A stretch of DNA of 64,000 nt. Source: an uncultured Lachnospiraceae bacterium (GTDB lineage Bacteria > Bacillota > Clostridia > Lachnospirales > Lachnospiraceae). The DNA lies in assembly GCA_947627245.1 (NCBI GenBank), contig CANQVH010000003.1, forward strand, positions 1 through 64,000, in the 5' to 3' direction. Positions 21,276-30,974 of this stretch are shown here, one piece after another. Position 1 is the first letter of the stretch, and the number at the start of each line of letters is the position of its first letter. Made by a program: the position numbers and the translations under genes. The notes beneath the pieces were generated by a model, which made no database searches, had not been told where the DNA came from, and saw only the letters and a list, made by a program, of their open reading frames with translations.

Positions 21276-21617
21276 ATGGGGATATATGCAATTTCTGCGA
21301 AAGGAATTGAAGCTTTAGAGGGACTTAAGGACGATATTTCGGGAGCCTCTGAGCAAATAGCAATGGCAAGTGAAATGTTGTTAAATGTAATAAATAGCTT
21401 AGAAGATGGCTTGGGAATTTATTACAAAGAAATATTGGAACTAACATTAAATATTTTAAGTACATTAAAAGCGGCAAAGGAAGGAGACGATGGTATTGAT
21501 GCATTAGCAAATATTCTTATTCCTATGAGGATTAGGAATATTGAAGAATTAATGAACATGGGACTGGGGGATGATGACGACGAACCACCACAAAAAAAAC
21601 TAGTGCTTCGAAGATAA
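21276..21617 (+). CDS. Small helical protein, paralogue of the N-domains at 20107 and 26492
   Basis: MGIYAISAKGIEALEGLKDDISGASEQI...GLGIYYKEILEL shares the 'IS..G...L..L' and 'GIY..EI' motifs. Confidence 0.75.
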   Translation: MGIYAISAKGIEALEGLKDDISGASEQIAMASEMLLNVINSLEDGLGIYYKEILELTLNILSTLKAAKEGDDGIDALANILIPMRIRNIEELMNMGLGDDDDEPPQKKLVLRR

Positions 21618-21627
21618 GGAGGAGATT

Positions 21628-22065
21628 ATGGACAAGTATCCTATGAAATGGTACAAGTTTATTATTTATGTGCAACTTTTTCTTACTGCATTGTTAAACC
21701 TTGGATCTGCAGTATCTTACTTTACTGGCAATCAATATCGGGGAAACGTGGATGCGGTGTATGCAACATTTCCGGGGATGAAAACATTAGATACGCTTAT
21801 GGGTGTTGCCAGTATCGCGGTTGCTGTTTTTGGCGTCATTGTGCGACAGAAACTGGCCGGTTTCAAAAAAGAAGGCCCAAGATGGTATTTGATTTTGTTC
21901 GGCGTGTCTGCCGTGGCATCGGTGTTGTACCTGATTGCCGGATCCAATATTACGGGAATTAACTTAATGGATTCTTCATCTGTGTCGTCTATAGCGGTGA
22001 GTATTGTTATGATCGTAGTAAATAAGTCTTATTTTGACAAGAGACAAGAACTTTTCGTAAATTGA
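21628..22065 (+). CDS. Multi-pass membrane protein
   Basis: Several hydrophobic helices; RBS aaggaggag. Confidence 0.7.
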   Translation: MDKYPMKWYKFIIYVQLFLTALLNLGSAVSYFTGNQYRGNVDAVYATFPGMKTLDTLMGVASIAVAVFGVIVRQKLAGFKKEGPRWYLILFGVSAVASVLYLIAGSNITGINLMDSSSVSSIAVSIVMIVVNKSYFDKRQELFVN

Positions 22066-22361
22066 CACAGAGAGTTAGGCTTATGTGATGGTTTTGTCTT
22101 TTGGTAAATATTGTTATCAGTAATACCAGTCTACTTATGAGGATGAGAAGCAGTTGTCCCCATTCAAAATGAAAAAGTACGGGTTGACAGATATAAGCAG
22201 AATGACTATTTTGTCAAAGCTATTACAGAGGACGCTATAATGTTAGAAAAGCAAAGGTTGCGAATATGATTACGCTCATCCTGAACAACAGGAATAGAAT
22301 CGGGATATGTTAAAGATGAGTGCGCGAGCATCAACAGAGGATTTGTTTAGAAGGAGAAAAG

Positions 22362-23009
22362 ATGGAGGAGCTAAATATCCGGAATAGTTTGTTCAGTGAG
22401 GAAAATATGTTTACACGGATACGAACAATTGCTCTGGCAGAGAATCTGCCAGAAACTTACCGTGCACTGCAGTATATGAGGGAGCAGCACGAAGGACAGT
22501 TCAGAAAGCCGGGGAAATATTCCGAGACGCAGATCCCTTATATCAATCATCCTCTTCTGATGGCTTGTCAGGCGCATGCCTGCGGTGTCAAGGACGACGC
22601 GTTGCTCGCAGCGATTCTGCTTCACGATGTGGTGGAAGATACGGGGGTAACGGCTGATCAGCTTCCGTTTACGGATGAAATAAAAGAAATAGTATCTTTG
22701 GTTACTTTTTCCCTGCCTATTAACAGCACGAGAGGACAGAGGAGACAGGCGAGGGAAGATTACTATCATAAGATATCACAAAACGGAAAGTCCTGCGTGG
22801 TAAAAATCATTGACCGTTGTAATAATATATCCACTATGGCTGGCAGCTTTAGTCATGAGAGAATGGTAGGATATATACGCGAGACAGAAAAATATGTATT
22901 GCCATTGACGGATATTCTGAAGAATAACTATCCGGAGTACAGCAATCTGGCTTTTTTGGTAAAATATCAGATCATTAGTGTTTTGGAAACGATAAAGTAT
23001 TTGATGTAG
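22362..23009 (+). CDS. HD-domain phosphohydrolase, RelA/SpoT-hydrolase-like
   Basis: 'PYINHPLLMACQAHACGVKDDALLAAILLHDVVEDTGV' HD signature; start at the ATG after 'agaaggagaaaag'. Confidence 0.8.
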   Translation: MEELNIRNSLFSEENMFTRIRTIALAENLPETYRALQYMREQHEGQFRKPGKYSETQIPYINHPLLMACQAHACGVKDDALLAAILLHDVVEDTGVTADQLPFTDEIKEIVSLVTFSLPINSTRGQRRQAREDYYHKISQNGKSCVVKIIDRCNNISTMAGSFSHERMVGYIRETEKYVLPLTDILKNNYPEYSNLAFLVKYQIISVLETIKYLM

Positions 23010-23153
23010 ATGGGAGTAGTATATTTGGCATCGGATCAAATGTCATGTATGCCGAGGGAGTCGCAGCCAGATTCAAGGGCATATACAGTGCTGGGATTCT
23101 TGAAACGCATATTCGGAAAATACTTATTGAAATTATGGAGGAGAGTGAGTTCG

Positions 23154-24029
23154 ATGTATGGGGCGTTTATCGGCGATATTGTCGGTTCAAAGTATGAGTT
23201 CAACAATATAAAGACGAAGGATTTTCCGCTTTTTTCAAAAGGATGCGATTATACAGACGATACGATTATGACGGCGGCGGTGGCGAAAGCGATTTTGCAA
23301 AGTCGGCGGGAGCAAGTTGAAAAAGGTAGAGACGACAGGAACTTTCGAGAATTTCTGATCGAATCTATGCAGGATTTTGGCAAGAGATATCCGGCTCCGA
23401 CGGGAGGATATGGAGCCAGATTCTGGGACTGGCTTCACGATCAGTCGCCAGAACCATATTGGAGTTATGGAAATGGATCAGCCATGCGCGTTTCCCCCTG
23501 CGGCCTTGTAGCGGCTAGTATGGACGAAGCATTGTCGCTGGCGCGGATCAGTGCAGGTGTCACCCATAACCATCCGGAGGGAATCAAAGGAGCGGAGGCT
23601 GTTGCTGCAGCGATATTTCTGGCAAAATGCGGTAAAACGAAAGAGGAGATCCGGCAATATATCAACGAACATTATTATGATCTGAATTTTACGCTTGATT
23701 CGATAAGGAAAGTGTATCATTTCGATGTCTCTTGCCAGGGCTCGGTGCCGCAGGCTATTGTTTCCTTTCTTGAGTCGGAGAGCTTTGAGGATGCGATTCG
23801 GAATGTGATTTCAATCGGTGGAGACTGTGACACTACAGGAGCCATCACGGGTTCGATTGCGTGGGTTTTTTATATTGTGCAGACAAGAGGCTATGAAGGC
23901 TGGGTGAATAACGAAGCTGATCCTTCTATGTCGGAGATTAGGAAACAGGCGGTGGCATATCTTCCGGTTGAATTTGTTGAGATTGCAGATGAATTCCATG
24001 AATTGTGTAAGAAAGTATATATGAAATAA
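23154..24029 (+). CDS. ADP-ribosylglycohydrolase (DraG-like) family protein
   Basis: 'MYGAFIGDIVGSKYEF', 'DYTDDTIMTAAVAKAIL', 'GGDCDTTGAITGSIAWVFY'. In-frame ATG at 23154 preferred. Confidence 0.88.
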   Translation: MYGAFIGDIVGSKYEFNNIKTKDFPLFSKGCDYTDDTIMTAAVAKAILQSRREQVEKGRDDRNFREFLIESMQDFGKRYPAPTGGYGARFWDWLHDQSPEPYWSYGNGSAMRVSPCGLVAASMDEALSLARISAGVTHNHPEGIKGAEAVAAAIFLAKCGKTKEEIRQYINEHYYDLNFTLDSIRKVYHFDVSCQGSVPQAIVSFLESESFEDAIRNVISIGGDCDTTGAITGSIAWVFYIVQTRGYEGWVNNEADPSMSEIRKQAVAYLPVEFVEIADEFHELCKKVYMK

Positions 24030-24041
24030 AGGCATTTGTAA

Positions 24042-24341
24042 ATGGAGGGAGGGGAGAAACTGATGACTGCTGAACCTGAGGCGGCTGCAAATACGAAACG
24101 AAAATGTGAGAAGGAGACAGATGAAATCCCGCATTTTAAATTTTTTAAGATAGAAACAAATGGAGTCGCTAAGCTTGAAGATAACGCTCTGGTGTATTCT
24201 TTGGATGGAAACGGTAATTGGGTTCGCAATCAGAATTTGTATTCAATGTTTGTTGATAGTATGTATGACTATTGGCCTATTTCAGAAGATGAAGTGAATG
24301 AGATCATCAAGAAAAGAAAAAGGAAGGGGAAGGGCGTGTGA
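24042..24341 (+). CDS. Hypothetical protein
   Basis: 99-aa ORF; no recognised family. Confidence 0.5.
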   Translation: MEGGEKLMTAEPEAAANTKRKCEKETDEIPHFKFFKIETNGVAKLEDNALVYSLDGNGNWVRNQNLYSMFVDSMYDYWPISEDEVNEIIKKRKRKGKGV

Positions 24342-24706
24342 CAGTGACGGAAATGTAAAACTATTTGTAACGATGTTTGCAAACGCGGGTACGAATCCGG
24401 ATGCAAATATAGATAAATGTACTTATTGCCGTCTGCATGATACAACAAGTATTGCGAAGATACCCATATATACACCATGGTGTAGACGACATTGGTTTAC
24501 TGCTATATTTAGGTCCGGAAAGGAATGCAGTTCATTTAGGAGCAAGTTTTCTAGAGGGCAATAGCGAATAGCCCAATATAACTGTTCTGAATCGGGCAGA
24601 ATTTGGTATTCAGGAAAGTAATAGACTAATATTGGAGAGCCATTAAGGCTGAATTTGAATGGATAATGCAAGACTATAATGTGAAGACATACAGGAGGAA
24701 ATAGAA

Positions 24707-24982
24707 ATGGCAAACAATACAGTTAATACGGAATCATTAGAGCAGGCGGCAAATGCACTTGGAGTTTACATAAGAGAAGTGGAAGATAATATTCATAAAA
24801 TGAAGGATGCTGCAATTGACTGCAGTGATAATATGGGAAGCGATGTATATAGCCAGAAGGCGATTTCAAAGCTTAATGATTGCGTTACGAGTTTAAGTGC
24901 TACAATTCAAGAAGCAGAAGCGCTCAGGAAAACAATTTTGAAAAAGAAACAGCAAATTGAGGACTCTCAAAATTCATTCTAA
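24707..24982 (+). CDS. WXG100-like small helical protein
   Basis: 91 aa, all-helical 'ESLEQAANALGVYIREVEDNIHKMKDAA...DVYSQKAISKLNDCVTSLSATIQEAEALRKTI'; size and layout of ESAT-6-like proteins but no canonical WxG. Confidence 0.6.
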   Translation: MANNTVNTESLEQAANALGVYIREVEDNIHKMKDAAIDCSDNMGSDVYSQKAISKLNDCVTSLSATIQEAEALRKTILKKKQQIEDSQNSF

Positions 24983-25093
24983 ACTAATCATGTAGAGTTT
25001 ATATTTACTAATTAGTCTAAAACTAATTAAGGTATAATACCTATAACATATTGCTAAAGGGAGGAAAAGTACTTTTGGTACTATGGGTGTGTA

Positions 25094-25624
25094 ATGAAGA
25101 AATTTGACCTAGATAATCAGCCACGAGGAAAACAATTATGTATTCTGTTAATTATATTTACCTTTTTATTAGGAGCTTTGTGTATTACGGGATGTGCAAC
25201 AAATTCATGTGAAGGAGTAAAATGTGACAGTAGAAATGATGAAGGTTATAATGTAAAAGGAATTTCAATACCTGGTTGTGGCGGATGTAATAAAAAAGGG
25301 TGTAACAGTTGCCTCTGGGCAAGGTCTTGCAAGTTGGTGGCGGGAAGCACAGATGATTCTGTTGAGGAGGAAGACCAGTTTGGCGCTACAGGATGTGATA
25401 TCAGATACTATGGCGGCGGTTGCTTAGGGTGCGGAACGAGGGAGAAAAGCTGTTATTATGGATGTATGAAACAAGAATCAGCGAAAGGATTTTTCTATGG
25501 TAGTACAGATGGAGAGGAAAAGTTGATTGGATGTATGGATAACGGCTGTGGTGGTTGTATTGGATCTGATGGTATGGGAGGGCAGCTAATAGGAATATTA
25601 GAGGAAAGTATGAGGTTAAATTGA
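25094..25624 (+). CDS. Cysteine-rich lipoprotein
   Basis: Signal sequence with lipobox 'LCITGC'; multiple CxxC-type motifs (GCGGC, GCNSC, GCLGC, CYYGC, GCGGC). Confidence 0.75.
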   Translation: MKKFDLDNQPRGKQLCILLIIFTFLLGALCITGCATNSCEGVKCDSRNDEGYNVKGISIPGCGGCNKKGCNSCLWARSCKLVAGSTDDSVEEEDQFGATGCDIRYYGGGCLGCGTREKSCYYGCMKQESAKGFFYGSTDGEEKLIGCMDNGCGGCIGSDGMGGQLIGILEESMRLN

Positions 25625-26394
25625 CGATGATTCCTTATATTCATATCATTCTACCATCTTATTCCGTTATGGCGTTTATTGGTGGCTTTATTGCAATTAT
25701 TTTTCTCTATTTTAGGCTGGAGCGATATGGAGTTAAATTTACTACATTTCTTATATTATCTGTTTTGTGTGCTGCGAGCGGATTTGTAGGGAGTAAGCTA
25801 CTGTTTATGATAACACAGATTCCAATATTGCTTGAAGGATTTTCATTGGAAAAAGTGGTTTTGGTATTTCTTCAAAGCGGATATGTATATTATGGTGGAC
25901 TATTTGGCGTGATTACTATGGTAATGCTAGCAACGAGAGCAGATTTTGAGAGACGTAAATCTGTTTTAAGACTGATGAGTCCTGCAATTCCGCTCTTTCA
26001 TGGATTTGGACGGATTGGCTGTTTCTTGGCAGGATGTTGCTATGGGAAGAAGCTGGATACACCGTTTCCACTGTTTGGTGTACTGATGATTGATAGAATA
26101 CCAGTTCAGCTTATGGAATCAGTTTATGAATTCTGTATGTTCGCGATATTACTGATTATAGAGAAAAAGCCTAAAGAGTACAATTTGCTGAAAGTTTATT
26201 TACTTGGCTATGCGGGATTTCGCTTTGTGATTGAATTCTTTAGAGGAGATGAAGTACGAGGGTTCTTTATGGGAGTTTCTACTGCGCAATGGATATCTAT
26301 GGCTATTATTTTTTACTACTTGGTAAAGATGCTTCATTTACGTTTCAACTCTAAAAATGAGGAAAAAGGGATGCACTTGAGGTATATGCAATAG
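25621..26394 (+). CDS. lgt: Prolipoprotein diacylglyceryl transferase (Lgt) family protein
   Basis: 'HGFGRIGCFLAGCCYGKKLDTPFPLFGV', 'RIPVQLMESVYEF', 'GYAGFRFVIEFFRGDE'; start overlaps the lipoprotein stop. Confidence 0.88.
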   Translation: MTMIPYIHIILPSYSVMAFIGGFIAIIFLYFRLERYGVKFTTFLILSVLCAASGFVGSKLLFMITQIPILLEGFSLEKVVLVFLQSGYVYYGGLFGVITMVMLATRADFERRKSVLRLMSPAIPLFHGFGRIGCFLAGCCYGKKLDTPFPLFGVLMIDRIPVQLMESVYEFCMFAILLIIEKKPKEYNLLKVYLLGYAGFRFVIEFFRGDEVRGFFMGVSTAQWISMAIIFYYLVKMLHLRFNSKNEEKGMHLRYMQ

Positions 26395-26491
26395 AATTGT
26401 GCAGTATAAAAAGACATTAAAATTTTTGATTTTGAAATTAAAGGATAGACATAGCTTTATCTGTAAAATTACAAAAGGAGGTAATAATAAC

Positions 26492-26779
26492 ATGGCGAAA
26501 TTTGGAATTAGCAATGAAGGGGTCCAATCTTTGAATCAATTAGCTTCTGATATGAGCAGGCTGAATGATGACATACGAAATGCTGGGAGAACATTAAAAT
26601 CATCAGTTAGTGCGTGCGGTGATGGACTTGGAATTTATGAGGAGGAGATAAACGATCTTGTAGACAGTGTAAATACTGCGCAGGAGAGTGGGCGCGAATC
26701 CATAGAGCAACTTACTGCAAGTGTCAAAAAATTAGCGCAGGATGTTCAGGATTTAGTAAGCGCAGGATTGGGAGCATAG
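26492..26779 (+). CDS. Small helical WXG/LXG-like protein, third paralogue
   Basis: ATG at 26492 after 'aaaggaggtaataataac': MAKFGISNEGVQSLNQLASDMSRLNDDI...GDGLGIYEEEINDLVDSV. Confidence 0.75.
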   Translation: MAKFGISNEGVQSLNQLASDMSRLNDDIRNAGRTLKSSVSACGDGLGIYEEEINDLVDSVNTAQESGRESIEQLTASVKKLAQDVQDLVSAGLGA

Positions 26780-26836
26780 AAAATAGATATCAAGGAAGAA
26801 TGCATCCAATAAACTGGATATAATCGATAATGATGA

Positions 26837-27646
26837 ATGAGGATGATATTAATGGATCAGATAAACAATAGTCCAATAAAAGAGACGATAAGGCAACAGA
26901 ATGAAAGAGATGCCAGGGACATTGAGTTTCAGATTAGAAAAAAGTTGGATTCAGATATTGCAAAGCTTACACCTAAAGGAAAATTCTCTGGTGGAGCCTG
27001 TGTTGGATTTGCAGTTGCTTTTGGATTTGTCGGAGTAGCACTTGGATTTGATACGGATGGATTTCTTGGAGGTCTACTTGTCGGTGCGATATTCTATTTA
27101 CTTTTAAACGAATGGTCAAAGAGTAGAAAAAAGAGTATGCAGGAACAAGCAGAAAAGGATATAAGGAATGCATATGCGGAGGCAGATAGCCGAACTGTTC
27201 AGCAGATTAATGCATACGACAATGAGGTTAAACAGTACTGCCAAAGGATACTTCAAAAGTCTGATACTATCGCGCCTATGGTTCAACACAATGTAGACAT
27301 GTTTCAAAGAATGGTCTCCCATGCAGATGCTGGATCAAATATGAGATTTGTAGAGTCCGATTTTACCTTTACGGTCTTTGTGACGGGAATTATGTATAGT
27401 TATCAAAGCCATTACACAAATCCTCAAGACGATTTCAATTTTGACAAGCAAAGATTCCGAAACTTAAATAAGGATGCTGAATGTGAAGGATTAGCACAAG
27501 CGCTTGCTAAATTGACAGTAAAAAAAATGACGAGTTTGTATCCACCTAATTCTCTACATATCACAGTAAGTCATATAGATGCGCAGGTAACTATGCATTA
27601 TAAAGCTGCTAATAAGAATTTTATAGCTGCGAGAGATATTTTATGA
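26837..27646 (+). CDS. Hypothetical membrane protein with Gly-rich TM hairpin
   Basis: 'GGACVGFAVAFGFVGVALGFDTDGFLGGLLVGAIFYLLL' TM hairpin. Confidence 0.65.
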   Translation: MRMILMDQINNSPIKETIRQQNERDARDIEFQIRKKLDSDIAKLTPKGKFSGGACVGFAVAFGFVGVALGFDTDGFLGGLLVGAIFYLLLNEWSKSRKKSMQEQAEKDIRNAYAEADSRTVQQINAYDNEVKQYCQRILQKSDTIAPMVQHNVDMFQRMVSHADAGSNMRFVESDFTFTVFVTGIMYSYQSHYTNPQDDFNFDKQRFRNLNKDAECEGLAQALAKLTVKKMTSLYPPNSLHITVSHIDAQVTMHYKAANKNFIAARDIL

Positions 27647-27721
27647 TGGAAACGCAATCGAAGATGAATATCTGATGGCTAGATTTAATACAAAGAGCGT
27701 TACGCATAGGAGGATATTAGG

Positions 27722-28087
27722 ATGAGGGAAGACGTTAAAGAGGCAAATGTTGTACTTGCTAAATGCAGAAAGTCACATCGTACTTATGGGATTAGATTAG
27801 AACGAAGAAATGATAATGTCTGGTATTGCACCTGGGCGTTTCCAATTACCGAGTCAGGCGCGTCAAATGAAGGCTATGGGAGTACAATGATTTCAGGAAG
27901 GGTAGATATGGATACGGAGTATCCGGGTTGCCCCTATTGCGGAGGATATGGATGGGTAAGTTGTGGAAAGTGTGGTAAACTGACATGCTGGGATAATGGA
28001 GAGAATCAATTTACTTGTGCGTGGTGTGGGAATGCTGGAAAGGTTACGGCTGCAGAAACATTTGATCTGCAGGGTGGAGGTTACTAG
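27722..28087 (+). CDS. Stand-alone TerY-C-like zinc-ribbon protein
   Basis: 'VWYCTWAFPI', 'CPYCGGYGWVSCGKCGKLTCWDNGENQFTCAWCGNAGKV' resembles the C-terminal metal-binding domain of TerY proteins. Confidence 0.7.
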   Translation: MREDVKEANVVLAKCRKSHRTYGIRLERRNDNVWYCTWAFPITESGASNEGYGSTMISGRVDMDTEYPGCPYCGGYGWVSCGKCGKLTCWDNGENQFTCAWCGNAGKVTAAETFDLQGGGY

Positions 28088-28183
28088 ACTTGGAATCATA
28101 TCCTGTGCTAATTCTAAAACAAGGAGAGGCTCTGCGCTATTATGGCCTTTTGGGTATGTTGATAAAGAGAGGGCTTTTTTATA

Positions 28184-29236
28184 ATGAGAAATGAAAGATA
28201 CTACTACAGCATTATGCCGCCTGAAGCACGCAAAGCATATAAGATGATATATGATGGATTAAAAATGCGTGCGCTCAATATTGTAGTGTCTTTGCCTTTA
28301 TTACTGGAAGATGTTCAGGAAATATATCTAAGAGTGCTATATGATAATCCATTGTTTTACTATATAAATCAAACAGTCATTAGGATGGAAGGACATCCGG
28401 GATATTGGATACTATTGCCGGAATATCTTTATTCGAATAATGAGATTAATAAGCTGAATATAGATATTCGGAATACTGTTAATCGAGTTCGAGTAAAGGC
28501 GGAGGCGTTTAAGAATAATGAGTTTAGATTGGAAAAATGTTTGCACGATAGTGTTGTTAAAAGTGTAGCATATGATTATGATTCGCTCAAAAAAAGGGAT
28601 TCATATAATGCGCACTCTATAGTGGGAGCTTTCCTTGATAAGAGAGCAGTATGTGAAGGGATTGCAAAAGCATTCAAACTTCTTTGCAATGAGTTTGGCA
28701 TCAAATGCATTGTTGTTTTGGGACAGGCGAATAAGAATGGCGTATATGGAAAAGACGATTACCATGCGTGGAATTTAGTAAAAATTGGAAGTGAATCATA
28801 TTATGTTGATGTTACATGGGACAATCTATATGATGAGGAATTCCACCACATAAGCTATGACTATTTCAATCTTACAACAAAGGATATTCTCTTGGATCAT
28901 AAACCAATCGGAGAGTTGCCCATTTGCAACGCTACACGCTTAAATTATTTTTACTGTACGAGAAGTTTTGTGAGCACATATGAAGATTTGAGAGAATTGA
29001 TCAAACGAAGATTTGGTGCTAAAGAAATTGTGTTCAAAGCACTTAAGGATAAGGGACAGTTTTTGAGTTCTGATGAACTCAAGTCAAGAACGCTTGATGC
29101 ATTAGCCTGGGTAATGATCCAAAAAGGATCGACGAAGCAACCTGTATTGCTATTTAATGAAAAGCATAATATTGGGAAAATAGTATTTTTGAACGAGCAG
29201 AGGAAGAGAATAGATTTAAAGAAACACAATATTTGA
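28184..29236 (+). CDS. Transglutaminase-like domain protein
   Basis: Candidate triad 'RAVCEGIAKAFKLLC', 'DDYHAWNLVKI', 'YYVDVTWDN'. Confidence 0.82.
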   Translation: MRNERYYYSIMPPEARKAYKMIYDGLKMRALNIVVSLPLLLEDVQEIYLRVLYDNPLFYYINQTVIRMEGHPGYWILLPEYLYSNNEINKLNIDIRNTVNRVRVKAEAFKNNEFRLEKCLHDSVVKSVAYDYDSLKKRDSYNAHSIVGAFLDKRAVCEGIAKAFKLLCNEFGIKCIVVLGQANKNGVYGKDDYHAWNLVKIGSESYYVDVTWDNLYDEEFHHISYDYFNLTTKDILLDHKPIGELPICNATRLNYFYCTRSFVSTYEDLRELIKRRFGAKEIVFKALKDKGQFLSSDELKSRTLDALAWVMIQKGSTKQPVLLFNEKHNIGKIVFLNEQRKRIDLKKHNI

Positions 29237-29239
29237 TAG

Positions 29240-30283
29240 TTGAGTGGGGCCGCAAATGTTATGATTAATATATGGATGAATCATTGGTTTAGTACTGCAA
29301 TCAATATAGTAAGTCTTTTAAAAGAGGGTGAAGAGGATATTCGTATTATTGGAAGCAATGAAAACGAATATTCTGTTATGCGTATCTATTGCGATGAATG
29401 GTATCAGGAGCCTATTCTTAGGGGAGATGACTATGTTGATTTCTGCATAGATTTTTGTAGAAAACATGGTATTCAGGTGTTCATGCCACACAGAGGGATG
29501 TTGGAAATAAGCAAGCATAAGTCCAGATTTACTGAAATTGGTGTCAAGGTGATGCTGGATGATTACGACATTATTAACTTATTGAATCATAAAGAAGATG
29601 CATATGAGTACTTTAAAAATAATGGAATTGGAAATGTGCCAGATTATTACATAGTGACAACTGCTGCTGAGTTTATGGATGCATATGAGAGAATCCTGTC
29701 TGATTATCCTCAAGTTTGCTTTAAATTTGCGAAGGATGAAGGCGGAAAGAGTTTCAGACTAATAGATAATCAAAGAAAAGGATATGCTGCTCTGTTTAAG
29801 AAGCAGAATACAAGAATGGTATTGGACGATGTAATGGCAGCTCTTAATGAAAAAGAACATTTTGCTCCGATTATGGTTATGCCATTCTTGCCGGATGAAG
29901 AAGTTAGTGTTGACTGCTTAAATACAAAATATGGTCTCATTGCATTGCCAAGGGTAAAAGGATATGAGAAATATGAAGTTATTCGTTATGAGGATGAGAT
30001 AATCAATTTCTGTGAATTATTTCAAAACATGGTAAAACTGGAAAGCCCATATAACATTCAGTTTAAGTACTATAACGGTATCCCCTATTTCCTTGAAATT
30101 AACACTAGAATGTCAGGTGGTATACATATGTCTTGCTGGGCAAGTGGAGTGAATATTCCTTATATTGCACTAAAGAAGTTATTGGGCAAAGATATAGAAT
30201 GGCATAATAATTATGAACCTCAGATCGTTTCACAAGTTTTAAAACCAGTGGTAATAGAAAGAGGGATGCTAAATGAAATTTAG
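29240..30283 (+). CDS. ATP-grasp enzyme (ter-associated biosynthetic module)
   Basis: 'VCFKFAKDEGGKSFRLID', 'PYFLEINTRMSGGIHMSCWASGVN'. Confidence 0.83.
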   Translation: MSGAANVMINIWMNHWFSTAINIVSLLKEGEEDIRIIGSNENEYSVMRIYCDEWYQEPILRGDDYVDFCIDFCRKHGIQVFMPHRGMLEISKHKSRFTEIGVKVMLDDYDIINLLNHKEDAYEYFKNNGIGNVPDYYIVTTAAEFMDAYERILSDYPQVCFKFAKDEGGKSFRLIDNQRKGYAALFKKQNTRMVLDDVMAALNEKEHFAPIMVMPFLPDEEVSVDCLNTKYGLIALPRVKGYEKYEVIRYEDEIINFCELFQNMVKLESPYNIQFKYYNGIPYFLEINTRMSGGIHMSCWASGVNIPYIALKKLLGKDIEWHNNYEPQIVSQVLKPVVIERGMLNEI

Positions 30284-30959
30284 AATCATAGGAAATGTAG
30301 TTCCGGCTGTCGAAGTTTTTTTTGAGCAGCCAGGCGAGGAGATGGTAACGCAATCAGGAGGAATGTCATGGATGTCAGATGGCATTTCTATGACCACAGA
30401 TACAAATGGTGGGGCATTGGCAGGAATTGGAAGAATGTTTGCAGGTGAAAGTTTATTTATGGCACATTATAGGGCTGAACGAGCGGGCAGTACAATTGCC
30501 TTTGCCGCTACTGTACCGGGGAAAGTTGTACCTGTTAGGATGAAAGAGCATCCTAATGGACTTATATGCCAAAAGGGAGCTTTTTTATGTTCGCAGGCAT
30601 CGGTTAAACTAGGCATTGAATTTACGAAAAAGTTATCATCGGGATTCTTTGGTGGTGAAGGTTTCATTTTAGAAAAGCTTACAGGAAATGGCGCAGCGTT
30701 TCTAGAGGTTGATGGTGATATAATAGAAAAGGATTTGGCATCTGGGGAAGTCTTGAAAGTGGATACAGGAAATGTCGTTGCATTTCAAAATGGAATGTCT
30801 TATGAAATTGAAATGGTTCAAGGGTTTAAAAACATTTTATTGGGTGGTGAGGGCTTATTCTTGACACGAATAACTGGACCTGGCAAAGTGATTCTTCAAA
30901 CTCAAAATATGAATGATTTTGTAAGGACTTTATCAGTTCGAATGCCAAAACGAAATTAG
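30273..30959 (+). CDS. AIM24 / TIGR00266-like protein
   Basis: 'GGMSWMSDGISMTTDTNGG', 'GESLFMAHYRAERAGSTIAFAA', 'GGEGLFLTRITGPGKVILQTQ'. Confidence 0.85.
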   Translation: MKFRIIGNVVPAVEVFFEQPGEEMVTQSGGMSWMSDGISMTTDTNGGALAGIGRMFAGESLFMAHYRAERAGSTIAFAATVPGKVVPVRMKEHPNGLICQKGAFLCSQASVKLGIEFTKKLSSGFFGGEGFILEKLTGNGAAFLEVDGDIIEKDLASGEVLKVDTGNVVAFQNGMSYEIEMVQGFKNILLGGEGLFLTRITGPGKVILQTQNMNDFVRTLSVRMPKRN

Positions 30960-30974
30960 GATGGAGCATGTGTC

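Noticed and set aside
24298-24564. 88-aa ORF between the 24042 and 24707 genes
   Set aside because: Overlaps the end of the 24042 gene in another frame, has no RBS and no recognisable motif; probably degraded or non-coding sequence.
20107-26779. Assigning the three paralogues to canonical WXG100 or LXG families
   Set aside because: Size and helical character fit, but no W-x-G or L-x-G motif at the expected place; described as a separate family instead.
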